This document shows positions 1-7,749 of a stretch of 43,373 bases of DNA, one piece after another. The notes below the pieces were generated by a model, which was given only the letters and a program-made list of their open reading frames with translations, had not been told where the DNA came from and searched no databases. The translations under genes were made by a program, and so were the position numbers. The first letter of the stretch is position 1. Every line of letters starts with the position of its first letter. This DNA is from Candidatus Cryptobacteroides gallistercoris. Its GTDB lineage: Bacteria; Bacteroidota; Bacteroidia; Bacteroidales; UBA932. The stretch covers positions 1 to 43,373 of the forward strand of contig JADIMJ010000101.1 of NCBI GenBank assembly GCA_017694835.1, given 5' to 3'.

Positions 1-1161
1 GAACTGGAAGAACTGGAGAAGCTTTTAGAAAAAGCAACTGATCCTGAATATCTCGCATCTATCTCTTTCAAGGCAGACAGAAAGAAATGTCACGAGCTGC
101 TGAAGACTATTGACAGGAAAATAAGCCAAAGCATTCAGGCGATATATGTCCGTCAAAGTTCTCAACTGGAGAGACTTTGTGAAAACAATATAATCTCCCG
201 CGATATTCTTGACGAGTATGAGCAGGCAATAAGAGAAAGTAACATACAAAAGGCCGCAACTGTAAATGAATCTGTAACAAAGATTATTGACAATCTTTGT
301 TCACGGAGACACTGGTTCAGACTATTGGATGAAATTACCGCTGACGACAGAATATTATTCTATTCGGGGAATTCGACCATTATGGAGAATCTTAAGCATC
401 TGAAAGACATATATGAAAAGATTAAAAACTGCAAACTGGAAGAGTTGACTTCCTTATCTGAGGCTCTCAATAGCAGGATACAGACATTCTCTTCGGAGAA
501 TATTCATGATGCCATCAGGAACATTTTTATTGAGAACTTGAAAAATTCAGACATAGACACTGACGAATATATCATCGGAAAAATCATAGACAAAATTTCC
601 GGGACAACGGACCAGCTGGAGTTTATCAGCAAATGCATGTATAATATATCTCACATCGAGCCGTTGAAGAAATTGTCTGAAATTGCCAAATTCATAGACA
701 GTTCACTGAATGAACTTGACAAAATCAGATCCGAGGATAAAGATTTTAACATCCAAGAAAATAAAAAGCGAAGGACAGGTCTTATTGATGATTTCGGTAA
801 ACATGCATTTGAATTATACGAACAACTCAGTGTAGAAGACAAAGACATTTTGAAAGCATGTACATTGAAAGTAACTACGGGTAGTTCCGAAACTTTTTTG
901 GTTTTCTTATCCGCGATATATGGTATAAAAAACACACCATGCAAAAAAACGCATATCAGATACCTGTGCAGAAGACCGACAAGTGCTGTTGAATTTGAAA
1001 AGTCAAAAAGCAAACTGAGAGAGAAGTTCTTAATATTTGATAATCTTAACAAGTCTACTTATAATCAAGCCGTCATTATCCCTGCTTTATTTGAGACGGC
1101 AATAAACTGTTACGGAAGATCCCAAAAAGACAATAAATCACCAGATTCCGCTGAAGAATAG
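1..1161 (+). CDS. Protein of unknown function, 5' end outside the window
   Basis: The reading frame is open from the first base of the window and stops with TAG at 1159-1161, so at least 386 residues belong to it and the start lies upstream. The visible part is rich in Lys, Glu, Ile, Asn and Ser and reads as almost all-helical, with an N-terminal stretch dense in Glu/Leu/Lys that suggests coiled coil. I see no signal peptide, membrane span or catalytic motif, and I do not recognise a family. Codon choice (many AAA, ATT, AAT, ATA) and composition are far more AT-rich than in every other gene here, which points to recent acquisition from another source. An internal ATG at 325 could be mistaken for the start, but the frame is coding-like upstream of it as well. 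Existence is secure, function is unknown. Confidence 0.75.
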   Translation, partial: ELEELEKLLEKATDPEYLASISFKADRKKCHELLKTIDRKISQSIQAIYVRQSSQLERLCENNIISRDILDEYEQAIRESNIQKAATVNESVTKIIDNLCSRRHWFRLLDEITADDRILFYSGNSTIMENLKHLKDIYEKIKNCKLEELTSLSEALNSRIQTFSSENIHDAIRNIFIENLKNSDIDTDEYIIGKIIDKISGTTDQLEFISKCMYNISHIEPLKKLSEIAKFIDSSLNELDKIRSEDKDFNIQENKKRRTGLIDDFGKHAFELYEQLSVEDKDILKACTLKVTTGSSETFLVFLSAIYGIKNTPCKKTHIRYLCRRPTSAVEFEKSKSKLREKFLIFDNLNKSTYNQAVIIPALFETAINCYGRSQKDNKSPDSAEE

Positions 1162-1166
1162 AAAGT

Positions 1167-1206
1167 CGCGGCCGTTGGACACTATTTTACATATCCAACG
1201 GCCGCG
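1167..1206 (+). terminator. Perfect 13-bp hairpin just after the first gene
   Basis: Bases 1167-1179 (CGCGGCCGTTGGA) are the exact reverse complement of 1194-1206, with a 14-base loop. It starts 6 bases after the stop codon. There is no T-run behind it, so it is either a weak or factor-assisted terminator or an mRNA-stabilising 3' hairpin. Confidence 0.55.
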
Positions 1207-1215
1207 CTTAAGAAT

Positions 1216-1259
1216 ATACCATTTGCCGGAGGGGATATATCTCCTCCGGCAAATGGTAT
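1216..1259 (+). terminator. Second perfect hairpin, 17-bp stem
   Basis: Bases 1216-1232 (ATACCATTTGCCGGAGG) are the exact reverse complement of 1243-1259. The stem can extend inward by GU and GC pairs, leaving an ATATAT loop. It lies 9 bases after the first hairpin and shares no sequence with it. No clear T-run follows. It may terminate in either direction or mark an element boundary. Confidence 0.5.
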
Positions 1260-1428
1260 TATACATCTCGCAGACAGGATATTTCAAGGAAGAAAAACTC
1301 AACTTAACTTTGCTATCGCAATCAAAAATTACAGATGCGACAAGAATGTTTAACACTATTTAAAAGACTGAAATATGCCAAAAGAAACTTAAACCCGACG
1401 GATTTATTAGCATTGGCTGAATACCCCA

Positions 1429-1500
1429 CCGATATGTCCGGCAAATATAGGTAAGAATACCGATAATTGCAAATTTCAGATGACTGAACGGACATATTGC
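1429..1500 (+). ncRNA. Possible structured RNA element in the long intergenic region
   Basis: ATATGTCCG at 1432-1440 pairs with CGGACATAT at 1489-1497, extendable by a GU and a CG pair. Within the arms, GGTA-AGAA-TACC (1450-1461) forms a tight hairpin. The region 1162-1684 has no convincing gene: short open frames there lack plausible starts or composition. This may be the upstream part of the leader of the peptidase T gene, or an independent RNA. Only pairing supports it. Confidence 0.3.
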
Positions 1501-1564
1501 TGATGAAAGTGTAGGCTTTTATCCTTGATAAGAAATCTGTCAAATTTCAAAAAACGCGGGGGAG

Positions 1565-1621
1565 ACGGCAGCACGACATCACTTGGGTGGTATCATGTGA
1601 AGGAAATCACATTGATGCCGT
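1565..1621 (+). promoter_or_regulatory. Candidate riboswitch or attenuator sensor domain upstream of pepT
   Basis: The bases fold as a small three-way junction. P1 is ACGGCA (1565-1570) with TGCCGT (1616-1621). P2 is ATCAC (1578-1582) with GTGGT (1587-1591), closed by a TTGG tetraloop and including one GU pair. P3 is ATGTGA (1595-1600) with TCACAT (1607-1612). A terminator follows 4 bases later. CACAT of P3 could instead pair with ATGTG at 1624-1628, at the base of the terminator stem, giving an antiterminator. I do not recognise it as a known riboswitch class. Confidence 0.4.
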
Positions 1622-1625
1622 TCAT

Positions 1626-1663
1626 GTGTGGGGTATTGTTAAAGAATACTCCACACTTTTTTT
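1626..1663 (+). terminator. Rho-independent terminator 21 bases before the pepT start codon
   Basis: GTGTGGGGTATT (1626-1637) pairs with AATACTCCACAC (1645-1656): 12 bp with one GU, a 7-base loop, then seven T. Lying immediately ahead of a start codon and right behind a foldable element, it fits transcription attenuation better than simple termination of the gene that ended about 465 bases upstream. Confidence 0.75.
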
Positions 1664-1684
1664 ATACAACAAAACTTTATTATC

Positions 1685-3016
1685 ATGAAAAGAACTTTTT
1701 TGATTCTCGCCATGTCTCTGGCAACGGTTTTTGCCGGAGCGAAAGGAAAGGGCCAGCCGGCAGTTTCCCAGGAACAGATGCTGGATAGGTTCCTGTCGTA
1801 TGTCAGGATTGACAGCCAGTCCACTCCAGCACTTTCTGCAGATGAATTCCCTATGACAGAAGGACAGAGGGAAATGGCTGCCTTCATCGCCGATGAGATA
1901 CGGGGTTTTGCGCCCGGGATTGACTGCAGAGTCTCGGAGGACTGCTATGTATATGTGAACATCCCGTCAAATGTCAGAGGCAAAGAACTTCCGGTGCTGG
2001 GATTCAGCTGCCATCTTGATGTGACTCCCGAATGCAAGGGCGCTCCGGTGAAACCTTCGGTAATCAGGAATTATCAGGGCGGCGACATAAGATTGAACGA
2101 CAGCACATGGCTTAAAATGGATTCGCCACAGGGGGCGGACCTCAAAAGTTGCATCGGGAAGACCATAATCCATACGGACGGCAGCACCTTGCTCGGAGGA
2201 GACGACAAATGCGGATGCTCGGTCGTGGTCTCCCTAATCGAGAGTACAGTCAGGGACAAGTCACTGAAGCACGGCCCCCTGCAGTTCGTAATCTGCCCCA
2301 ATGAGGATGTGGGACTCAGTGCGGCAAGGATAGACACCACTCTGTTCAATCCCGAGATACTCTTTGACATAGACGCTGCCGGAATCGGGAACATCACCAG
2401 ATCAAATTTCACTGCCAGCCAGATCATTGTGAAATTCATCGGCCATGATGCACATCCGGGAGACGCTAAAGCCCTGAAATACGGGGATGCCCTTGCTGCG
2501 GCCAGCAACTACATCGCAAGTTTCCCGCTTGAGACAAGACCCGAGAGAAGCTCCGGCCTTGAAGGCTACATCCATCCCTGGTCAATGACCGCAGACGGCA
2601 ACAACAATTATACTGTATCCGTCAGAATAAGATACTTCGACAGGCAGGAAGGAGAAAAATTCCGGACATATCTTGACGAAGCCCTTGCCTCCACCAGGAC
2701 AGCCTACCCGAATGTAGGGACGGAAATCCTCGACAACAGCATCCAGTATGAGAATGTCGCCTACACTATGCATCCCGCATCCTTTGACATAGTCAGCAGA
2801 GCATCGGAGGCGACAGGAATTCCGGTCCGTTTCATCGATGAGCGAGGAGGCACCACGGCGGCTATGTTCTGTGCACGCGGGATGAACGGAGGCATGTGCA
2901 TCTTCAGCGGACAGCACGCCATACACAGCGTATATGAATATGCTGTACTGGAGGAAATGTACGGCTCCTACTGCTTCGCGCTCGAACTTATACGGGGAAC
3001 AGCTGCGCTGAAATGA
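1685..3016 (+). CDS. pepT: Exported peptidase T (M20 family tripeptide aminopeptidase)
   Basis: 443 residues. M20B zinc peptidase that releases the N-terminal residue of tripeptides. Metal-site elements are present: CHLD (His110), TLLGGDDK (Asp173/Asp174), NEDVG (Glu207, Asp208), DIDAAG, the HPGDAK segment of the lid domain, and a late His in SGQHAIH. The PepT-typical ENYRGGDI-like stretch appears as RNYQGGDI. Two oddities: residues 1-20 form a hydrophobic signal peptide (MKRTFLILAMSLATVFAGA), while classical PepT is cytosolic, and the usual Glu-Glu of the active site is Glu-Asp. The start follows a terminator-like hairpin by 21 bases, suggesting regulated read-through. Export makes a periplasmic peptide-degrading role likely (inference). 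The next gene starts 59 bases downstream. Confidence 0.88.
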   Translation: MKRTFLILAMSLATVFAGAKGKGQPAVSQEQMLDRFLSYVRIDSQSTPALSADEFPMTEGQREMAAFIADEIRGFAPGIDCRVSEDCYVYVNIPSNVRGKELPVLGFSCHLDVTPECKGAPVKPSVIRNYQGGDIRLNDSTWLKMDSPQGADLKSCIGKTIIHTDGSTLLGGDDKCGCSVVVSLIESTVRDKSLKHGPLQFVICPNEDVGLSAARIDTTLFNPEILFDIDAAGIGNITRSNFTASQIIVKFIGHDAHPGDAKALKYGDALAAASNYIASFPLETRPERSSGLEGYIHPWSMTADGNNNYTVSVRIRYFDRQEGEKFRTYLDEALASTRTAYPNVGTEILDNSIQYENVAYTMHPASFDIVSRASEATGIPVRFIDERGGTTAAMFCARGMNGGMCIFSGQHAIHSVYEYAVLEEMYGSYCFALELIRGTAALK

Positions 3017-3075
3017 ATACCAAACCGGCACTTCAAATTTAATCTAATGTTTAATCCCTTAAAATCAAATTAATT

Positions 3076-3711
3076 ATGAAAAAGTATTTATTGTGTGCAA
3101 TGATGTGTGTGATGACAATCACAAGTCTTGTGGCCCAGCCGAGAACAAGTGAAAGAAAAATGTGGAAGACAGCCAAGAAGCAGACACGGGAATATGTCGC
3201 CGACGGATGGAAGACCGACGGACTGAAGCCGATGAGTGAATACATCTTCGACACATACCTGAAGCTTCAGGACCAGAACAATCAGGAGATTGTCGGGACA
3301 GTGCAGGGTGCGACTTCAGCCAAAACCCTGAATCAGGCCAAGCAGTGGGCTTATACTTCCGCCATAGTGGAATATGGCAAACAGGCAAGGATGATGTTGC
3401 GGGGTCGTCTGACTGAAGAATTCGGAGCCGGCCTTGCCGACAGTCCGTCCATGGACAATTTTTATGAAGCATATGAAGCTCTGGTTGTCAAGGAGATAAA
3501 TGGTCAAATAAAGAAAATTTTCGGCATTTACCGGACCAAAGACGACGGGACAATTGACTACAGGGCATATTGTCTGGTCAACGAGGAAACTGCCGCAGAA
3601 TCTCGCATAAGAGCATATGAAAGGCTGAAAGAAGAATATGATTTTATCCGGGACAACGCAGAAGTTGTAGCCGATTTCGTCCGCAAAGGCTTTGAAATAG
3701 ATTCATTCTGA
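3076..3711 (+). CDS. Exported LPP20-like protein, first gene of the caspase locus
   Basis: 211 residues with a clear signal peptide (MKKYLLCAMMCVMTITSLVAQ). The mature part is basic and helical. The stretch around KTLNQAKQWAYTSAIVEYGKQ resembles the helical segment of LPP20/FlgP-type envelope proteins, in which a tandem of Lys/Ala-rich helices precedes a small alpha/beta core; this family link is tentative. The start ATG at 3076 follows an A/T-rich leader without a strong Shine-Dalgarno site, normal for this phylum. I saw no exact TAnnTTTG element ahead of it. It is followed by a 75-base gap with a hairpin and then the DUF4384 gene. Role unknown; by position it may be an envelope partner of the caspase-like protein. 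Confidence 0.7.
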   Translation: MKKYLLCAMMCVMTITSLVAQPRTSERKMWKTAKKQTREYVADGWKTDGLKPMSEYIFDTYLKLQDQNNQEIVGTVQGATSAKTLNQAKQWAYTSAIVEYGKQARMMLRGRLTEEFGAGLADSPSMDNFYEAYEALVVKEINGQIKKIFGIYRTKDDGTIDYRAYCLVNEETAAESRIRAYERLKEEYDFIRDNAEVVADFVRKGFEIDSF

Positions 3712-3721
3712 CATCACAACT

Positions 3722-3766
3722 CCGGTGCAAGTGTGCCCGAAATGAATTTCCGCCCACTTGCATCGG
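3722..3766 (+). promoter_or_regulatory. Intercistronic hairpin ahead of the DUF4384 gene
   Basis: CCGGTGCAAGTG (3722-3733) pairs with CACTTGCATCGG (3755-3766): 12 bp with one GU and a 21-base loop that can itself form GAAA/TTTC. No T-run follows. It sits directly upstream of a strong ribosome binding site, so it may set the expression ratio between the first gene and the rest of the operon. Confidence 0.45.
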
Positions 3767-3772
3767 AAATTA

Positions 3773-3780
3773 AAGGAGGA
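3773..3780 (+). promoter_or_regulatory. Strong Shine-Dalgarno site fixing the start at 3787
   Basis: AAAGGAGG at 3773-3780 lies 6 bases before ATG 3787. Such a full anti-16S match is unusual in this window, where most starts have only A-rich leaders. It selects ATG 3787 over an earlier in-frame codon at 3733, which would put 18 non-signal residues before the signal peptide. Confidence 0.7.
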
Positions 3781-3786
3781 ACTGCC

Positions 3787-4599
3787 ATGAAATACATTTG
3801 CCTTATAATCTGTCTTGTCCTGACTTTATATCATGAGTATCCGGGACTTTGCCTTGACAGGGAAGAAGAAATAGTCGAGATAAAGGGTATCGTCGGGGAA
3901 TTTGAAATACTGCCCAATTCATCCGAACTTTCCCATAAGGAATGCATGCTCAAAGCCAGAGAAGATGCAATAAAAAAGGCTATAGGGAAAGTCGCGAGTA
4001 CTACTGTAAAAGTATGGACTTCTGTGGAAGCGTCCTCAACAGGAGATAACTTCGGTGAAGTGGCAATAATTTCGACTGAAGGAGAATATGCAGACATGAA
4101 AATCCGGAAAGAATGGATGGAAGAGATTGAGGGGTCAAAAGTTGTGGTGTACAAATGTCTGGCAGACATAAAAGTCAAGAAAGGAATGGCGCCTGATCCT
4201 AATTTCTTGGCTTCGGTCCACGACATACAGGACACCTACTCCGACGGAGATATCATGAGATTCTCTCTTGTTCCGACCAAAGATTGCTGGATGAACATAT
4301 TTCTGTTTGAAGAAGACGGTTCAGGCTACCTTATATACCCTAACAGGCTTGACAAATCCGTAATGCTGAAAGAAAACACGAAGATTTCATTCCCGCAGAA
4401 AATGAACTTCAGGATAGTAAAAAAATATTCAGCAAGAGATGTAGAAAAAAACAAGTTGGTAATCGTGCTGACAAAGACACCGCGCATATATGCCGGCTCC
4501 CCGGAATTATCCGGCAGCGATATCTGGAAGTGGATGGCAATGATTCCGAACGACGAGAAGTACTTATCCCCGCATACATTCACCATTGTAAAAAAGTAA
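3787..4599 (+). CDS. Exported DUF4384 domain protein
   Basis: 270 residues from the ATG chosen by its Shine-Dalgarno site. Signal peptide at residues 1-20 (MKYICLIICLVLTLY...). Residues about 40-120 include KAREDAIKKAIGKV, like the N-terminal domain of LPP20/FlgT-type proteins. From residue 151 (YSDGDIMRFSLVPTKDCWM) through IYPNR near 184 the sequence matches the DUF4384 pattern: a beta-rich domain usually written as SxGDxhxhxhxxxxDxYxxhhxhxxxGxxxxIFPN. DUF4384 often occurs fused to or beside caspase-like proteases in bacteria, and a caspase-like gene lies two genes downstream. The next gene starts 5 bases after this stop, so the two are co-transcribed. Exact role unknown. Confidence 0.8.
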   Translation: MKYICLIICLVLTLYHEYPGLCLDREEEIVEIKGIVGEFEILPNSSELSHKECMLKAREDAIKKAIGKVASTTVKVWTSVEASSTGDNFGEVAIISTEGEYADMKIRKEWMEEIEGSKVVVYKCLADIKVKKGMAPDPNFLASVHDIQDTYSDGDIMRFSLVPTKDCWMNIFLFEEDGSGYLIYPNRLDKSVMLKENTKISFPQKMNFRIVKKYSARDVEKNKLVIVLTKTPRIYAGSPELSGSDIWKWMAMIPNDEKYLSPHTFTIVKK

Positions 4600-4604
4600 T
4601 TGAG

Positions 4605-5711
4605 ATGAAACCGAACTGTCATAATTTCCAGAAACTGGCCATAAGCATTGCCGCGGCACTGCTCGCAGCCGCCAATCTGTTGTCAGCCCAGGAAATACGG
4701 CGAATCCATTCCACCGGACTCTACGGCATTATGGACAGCAGAGGCAAATGGATTCTCAAGCCTAAATTCCGCGAAATCAGAGAGGCATCGGAAGGAAGAT
4801 TTGCCATACAGGATATCAACGGACGATGGGGATACGCCGATGGAGACGGAAATATTGTCATAAAATGCAGATACGGAGATTGCGGACAGTTCTCGGAAGG
4901 CTTGGCCGCAGTAAAGACACGGAAAGGCTGGGGATTCATCGACAAATCCGGTCAAATGTGCATCCGGCCAATCCGTAATGTTACAGTCCGCCACGGTTTT
5001 TCGGAAGGATTATGCGCAGTGGAATCGGCATACTCGGGATATGGATATATAGACAGATACGGAGAATTAATCATTGGTCCACAATATACATGCTGCATAT
5101 CGTTCAGTGAGGGACTGGCCGCCGTCTGCCTCAACGGGAAATGGGGCTATGTCGACCGTGCGGGAAAAGTGAAGATTCCATTTGACTTTGTTTCAGCTGA
5201 ATCTTTTGCCGACGGGATTGCAGCGGCGAAATTATCAGGCGGGCCGAACAGGACCATATGGCTGACGGATGACGGGAAACGGCATGAAACAGAACAGGAT
5301 GCCGTCGCACACCGGAAAGCAATTATGGAAGAATACCTTGAAATGCAGAAAGAGCCCTATTCCGAATATCGGGAAAGAAAAATAAAAGGAATGCTGAAGA
5401 CATCAGTATCGTTCAGAGAAAAGACTTTGCAGAAAAACCTTAAGAGGGAATTCATAAAGGAAAAGACTAAATATAAACCCGACTATAGGCTTGGAGCCTA
5501 TGACCTGAAAAACAAGGAATACATCATATTTTATGACAAAACGGTCATCTCACTCCATGTCCAGCCGCGTGCAGCGGAAAATTTCAGGGAACAATGGGTC
5601 AACATCAGGAAAGACACGGACTGGAGCATAGACAATGACAGGCTGACCATAGACAGAATCAGGTTCACCTTGCCCGACGGCACTACATACACATATCGCA
5701 AAATAAACTGA
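4605..5711 (+). CDS. Exported WG-repeat protein
   Basis: 368 residues from ATG 4605; an earlier in-frame ATG at 4530 lies inside the previous gene and would place 25 residues before the signal peptide. Signal peptide about residues 1-28, ending in LSAQ. Residues about 35-225 hold five or six WG (KWG) beta-repeats: GLYGIMD, GRWGYADGDG, KGWGFIDKSG, SGYGYIDRYG, GKWGYVDRAG, each followed by FSEGLAAV-like or related text. The C-terminal part (about 245-368) is a separate module with LGAYDLKNKEY and a later FREQW that recurs in the caspase-like protein encoded next. WG repeats are usually read as ligand or protein-binding folds. Gene spacing is 5 bases before and 15 after, so it belongs to the caspase operon. 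Function inferred only as a recognition or scaffold partner. Confidence 0.85.
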   Translation: MKPNCHNFQKLAISIAAALLAAANLLSAQEIRRIHSTGLYGIMDSRGKWILKPKFREIREASEGRFAIQDINGRWGYADGDGNIVIKCRYGDCGQFSEGLAAVKTRKGWGFIDKSGQMCIRPIRNVTVRHGFSEGLCAVESAYSGYGYIDRYGELIIGPQYTCCISFSEGLAAVCLNGKWGYVDRAGKVKIPFDFVSAESFADGIAAAKLSGGPNRTIWLTDDGKRHETEQDAVAHRKAIMEEYLEMQKEPYSEYRERKIKGMLKTSVSFREKTLQKNLKREFIKEKTKYKPDYRLGAYDLKNKEYIIFYDKTVISLHVQPRAAENFREQWVNIRKDTDWSIDNDRLTIDRIRFTLPDGTTYTYRKIN

Positions 5712-5726
5712 GCAAATTGCAGAATC

Positions 5727-7745
5727 ATGAAAAAATCATTAGCCTTTCTATCAATACTGATATGTCTGGAAATCTCCGGACAAAACCAGTTGCATCAGCA
5801 GGATATAGATGCACAGTCTGTTTTCATGGCAGTATATCCGGATGAGGACATAAATGGACATGACCTCTCGAAGCGGACAACATTCGGTCATGTCTATGTG
5901 GAAGGTCTGCCTTTCTGTTTTGAGCCTGAGACTTTCGGGAATTATTTCGTCAATATTTCCCAAACCAGAAGAGGCCGGCCGGAATACGGAATCAAGGACA
6001 TTCTCGGTAATGATATTGTCCCGGCGAAATACAGTTCTCCTGAACAGGCCCGAAAAAGCAGATTCTGGAAAGGGAAACAGGGATTCAGAGAAAGACTTGC
6101 TGACGAATACGCGAAAAAAAGGGAATATCTGGAAGAGATGACTGCTTTCAATGCAATGCTATCCGGCCTAAGCGCATCCCGCAGTGCAGCATACAGCGAT
6201 ATCCTGACATTTACAAGGAGGAAAGCAAGACTGTATAAGGCAAAAATTCAGGACAGATGCTGCATTGTCGATGACTATGGGAACATGATGCTTGACACTC
6301 TGTACTCTGACATCCTGCTTCTGCCCGGCAATCAGGAAAGTCCTTTATTCAGGGTGATGAAAGCCGGCGGGGCGAACGGTTATGTCTATGTCGACTATGC
6401 GGGAAACGAATGCGGATATTCTGCCGGGAATCACTCCGGCGCCGGTTTCAAAGACTTCCTTACACATTATGTCAACATCAACTTCAGTCACTGGACCAGC
6501 AAGGATGAATTTGAAACTTTGGAAGAGTTCCATCTCAGGAACTCGCCAATATACAGAAAAATGGCCCGCGAATACTATGCGGAATGCGGATTCAGACTAT
6601 ATAGGGATTTATATCCTGACACCAATCCGTTTGAACTGGGCGAATATGACAAAGACAATGAATCATTTCTCATCAAATCACAGGTCGGCGAGATCGGGCT
6701 GGAAGTGCCGGCGGAAAACAGCAGGCAGTTCAGGGCAGACTGGAATGACAACAGGATATCGTGCTCAGGAATCAAGTTCCGCAATATTGTTGACAAGGAC
6801 AGCTCATACTTATCTGTCGCGTCAATATCCTTTTCCTGTGATTCGTATAGTTATAGCGGATATTCTGATACGAAACACAGCATATATACGGTGACGGAGG
6901 GTCAAGATACTATTATCATCACAACAGTGAATAATCCGACTCCCGAAAAGAAGGAATCGGCAGAACCGGTAATTCAGTCTGATGTTGACATCAGAATACC
7001 GGAAACAGGAAAAATCGATGAAAATACATTTGCTATAATCATATCAAATGAAAACTATTATGATTTCTGTCATGTGCCGTTTGCACAGAATGACGGAGCC
7101 GCTTTCAAAAAATACTGCATTTCTGTATTGGGCATCCCTGAGAGCAACATTACATACTGCGAAAACGAACCACAAAATCGTATAGAGAAAGCGATCAGAG
7201 ATGTCGGGGAAATCGTTTCCACATGTAGCCGGAAGCCCAGAGTGATATTCTATTATGCCGGTCACGGATGCCCTGAAATCGGGACAAGAATGCCTTACCT
7301 TCTTCCTTCAGACGCGTACGATGACAGTAAATCATGGATTTCCAAGGACTGGATATGTTCAAAATTGAGTGCAATGGACATTGAATATGCCGTGGCTTTC
7401 TTTGACTGCTGTTTCAGCGGTGTCAGCCGGGACGACGAAAGCATCAATAAAGGAGAACGAATCATCCTGCTTGAACCGGCAGAAATCGCAGCACACCCCA
7501 ATGTCATAGTATTCAACGCCACATCCGACACACAAGCGGCTCTACCTCTGGAAGACAAAGGGCACGGTTTGTTCACATACTATCTGCTGAAAAAAATCCA
7601 GCAGACACAAGGTGAATTGAACCTTGGGGAATTGTTCCAGTATACCAGAAGCGAAGTCACCAGACAATCGCGCAACAGCTATGAAAAAGTTCAGACCCCT
7701 ACGGTAGAAGGCGGTCTTGAAAATTGGGAATCATTAAAATTATAG
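5727..7745 (+). CDS. Exported caspase-like (C14 / metacaspase-type) protease
   Basis: 672 residues. Signal peptide at 1-19 (MKKSLAFLSILICLEISGQ). Residues about 170-235 look like a degenerate WG repeat (CCIVDDYGNMMLD, GYVYVDYAGN). Residues about 245-375 form the same module as the C-terminus of the preceding WG protein, with LGEYDKDNESF near 303 and FRADW. A linker rich in Ser/Glu/Pro follows. The caspase domain covers about 432-640: FAIIISNENYYD, the catalytic His in FYYAGHG (His513), and the catalytic Cys in FFDCCFSG (Cys562, the second Cys, equivalent to DSCHSG). Both catalytic residues are intact, so an active Arg/Lys- or Asp-type endopeptidase is plausible; the cleavage preference cannot be read. 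It is predicted to act in the periplasm or outside. Four bases separate it from the next gene. Confidence 0.9.
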   Translation: MKKSLAFLSILICLEISGQNQLHQQDIDAQSVFMAVYPDEDINGHDLSKRTTFGHVYVEGLPFCFEPETFGNYFVNISQTRRGRPEYGIKDILGNDIVPAKYSSPEQARKSRFWKGKQGFRERLADEYAKKREYLEEMTAFNAMLSGLSASRSAAYSDILTFTRRKARLYKAKIQDRCCIVDDYGNMMLDTLYSDILLLPGNQESPLFRVMKAGGANGYVYVDYAGNECGYSAGNHSGAGFKDFLTHYVNINFSHWTSKDEFETLEEFHLRNSPIYRKMAREYYAECGFRLYRDLYPDTNPFELGEYDKDNESFLIKSQVGEIGLEVPAENSRQFRADWNDNRISCSGIKFRNIVDKDSSYLSVASISFSCDSYSYSGYSDTKHSIYTVTEGQDTIIITTVNNPTPEKKESAEPVIQSDVDIRIPETGKIDENTFAIIISNENYYDFCHVPFAQNDGAAFKKYCISVLGIPESNITYCENEPQNRIEKAIRDVGEIVSTCSRKPRVIFYYAGHGCPEIGTRMPYLLPSDAYDDSKSWISKDWICSKLSAMDIEYAVAFFDCCFSGVSRDDESINKGERIILLEPAEIAAHPNVIVFNATSDTQAALPLEDKGHGLFTYYLLKKIQQTQGELNLGELFQYTRSEVTRQSRNSYEKVQTPTVEGGLENWESLKL

Positions 7746-7749
7746 AATC

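Noticed and set aside
1162..1684. Short genes of 60-90 codons in the gap before pepT
   Set aside because: They overlap hairpins and the terminator, lack ribosome binding sites, and show no coding-like composition.
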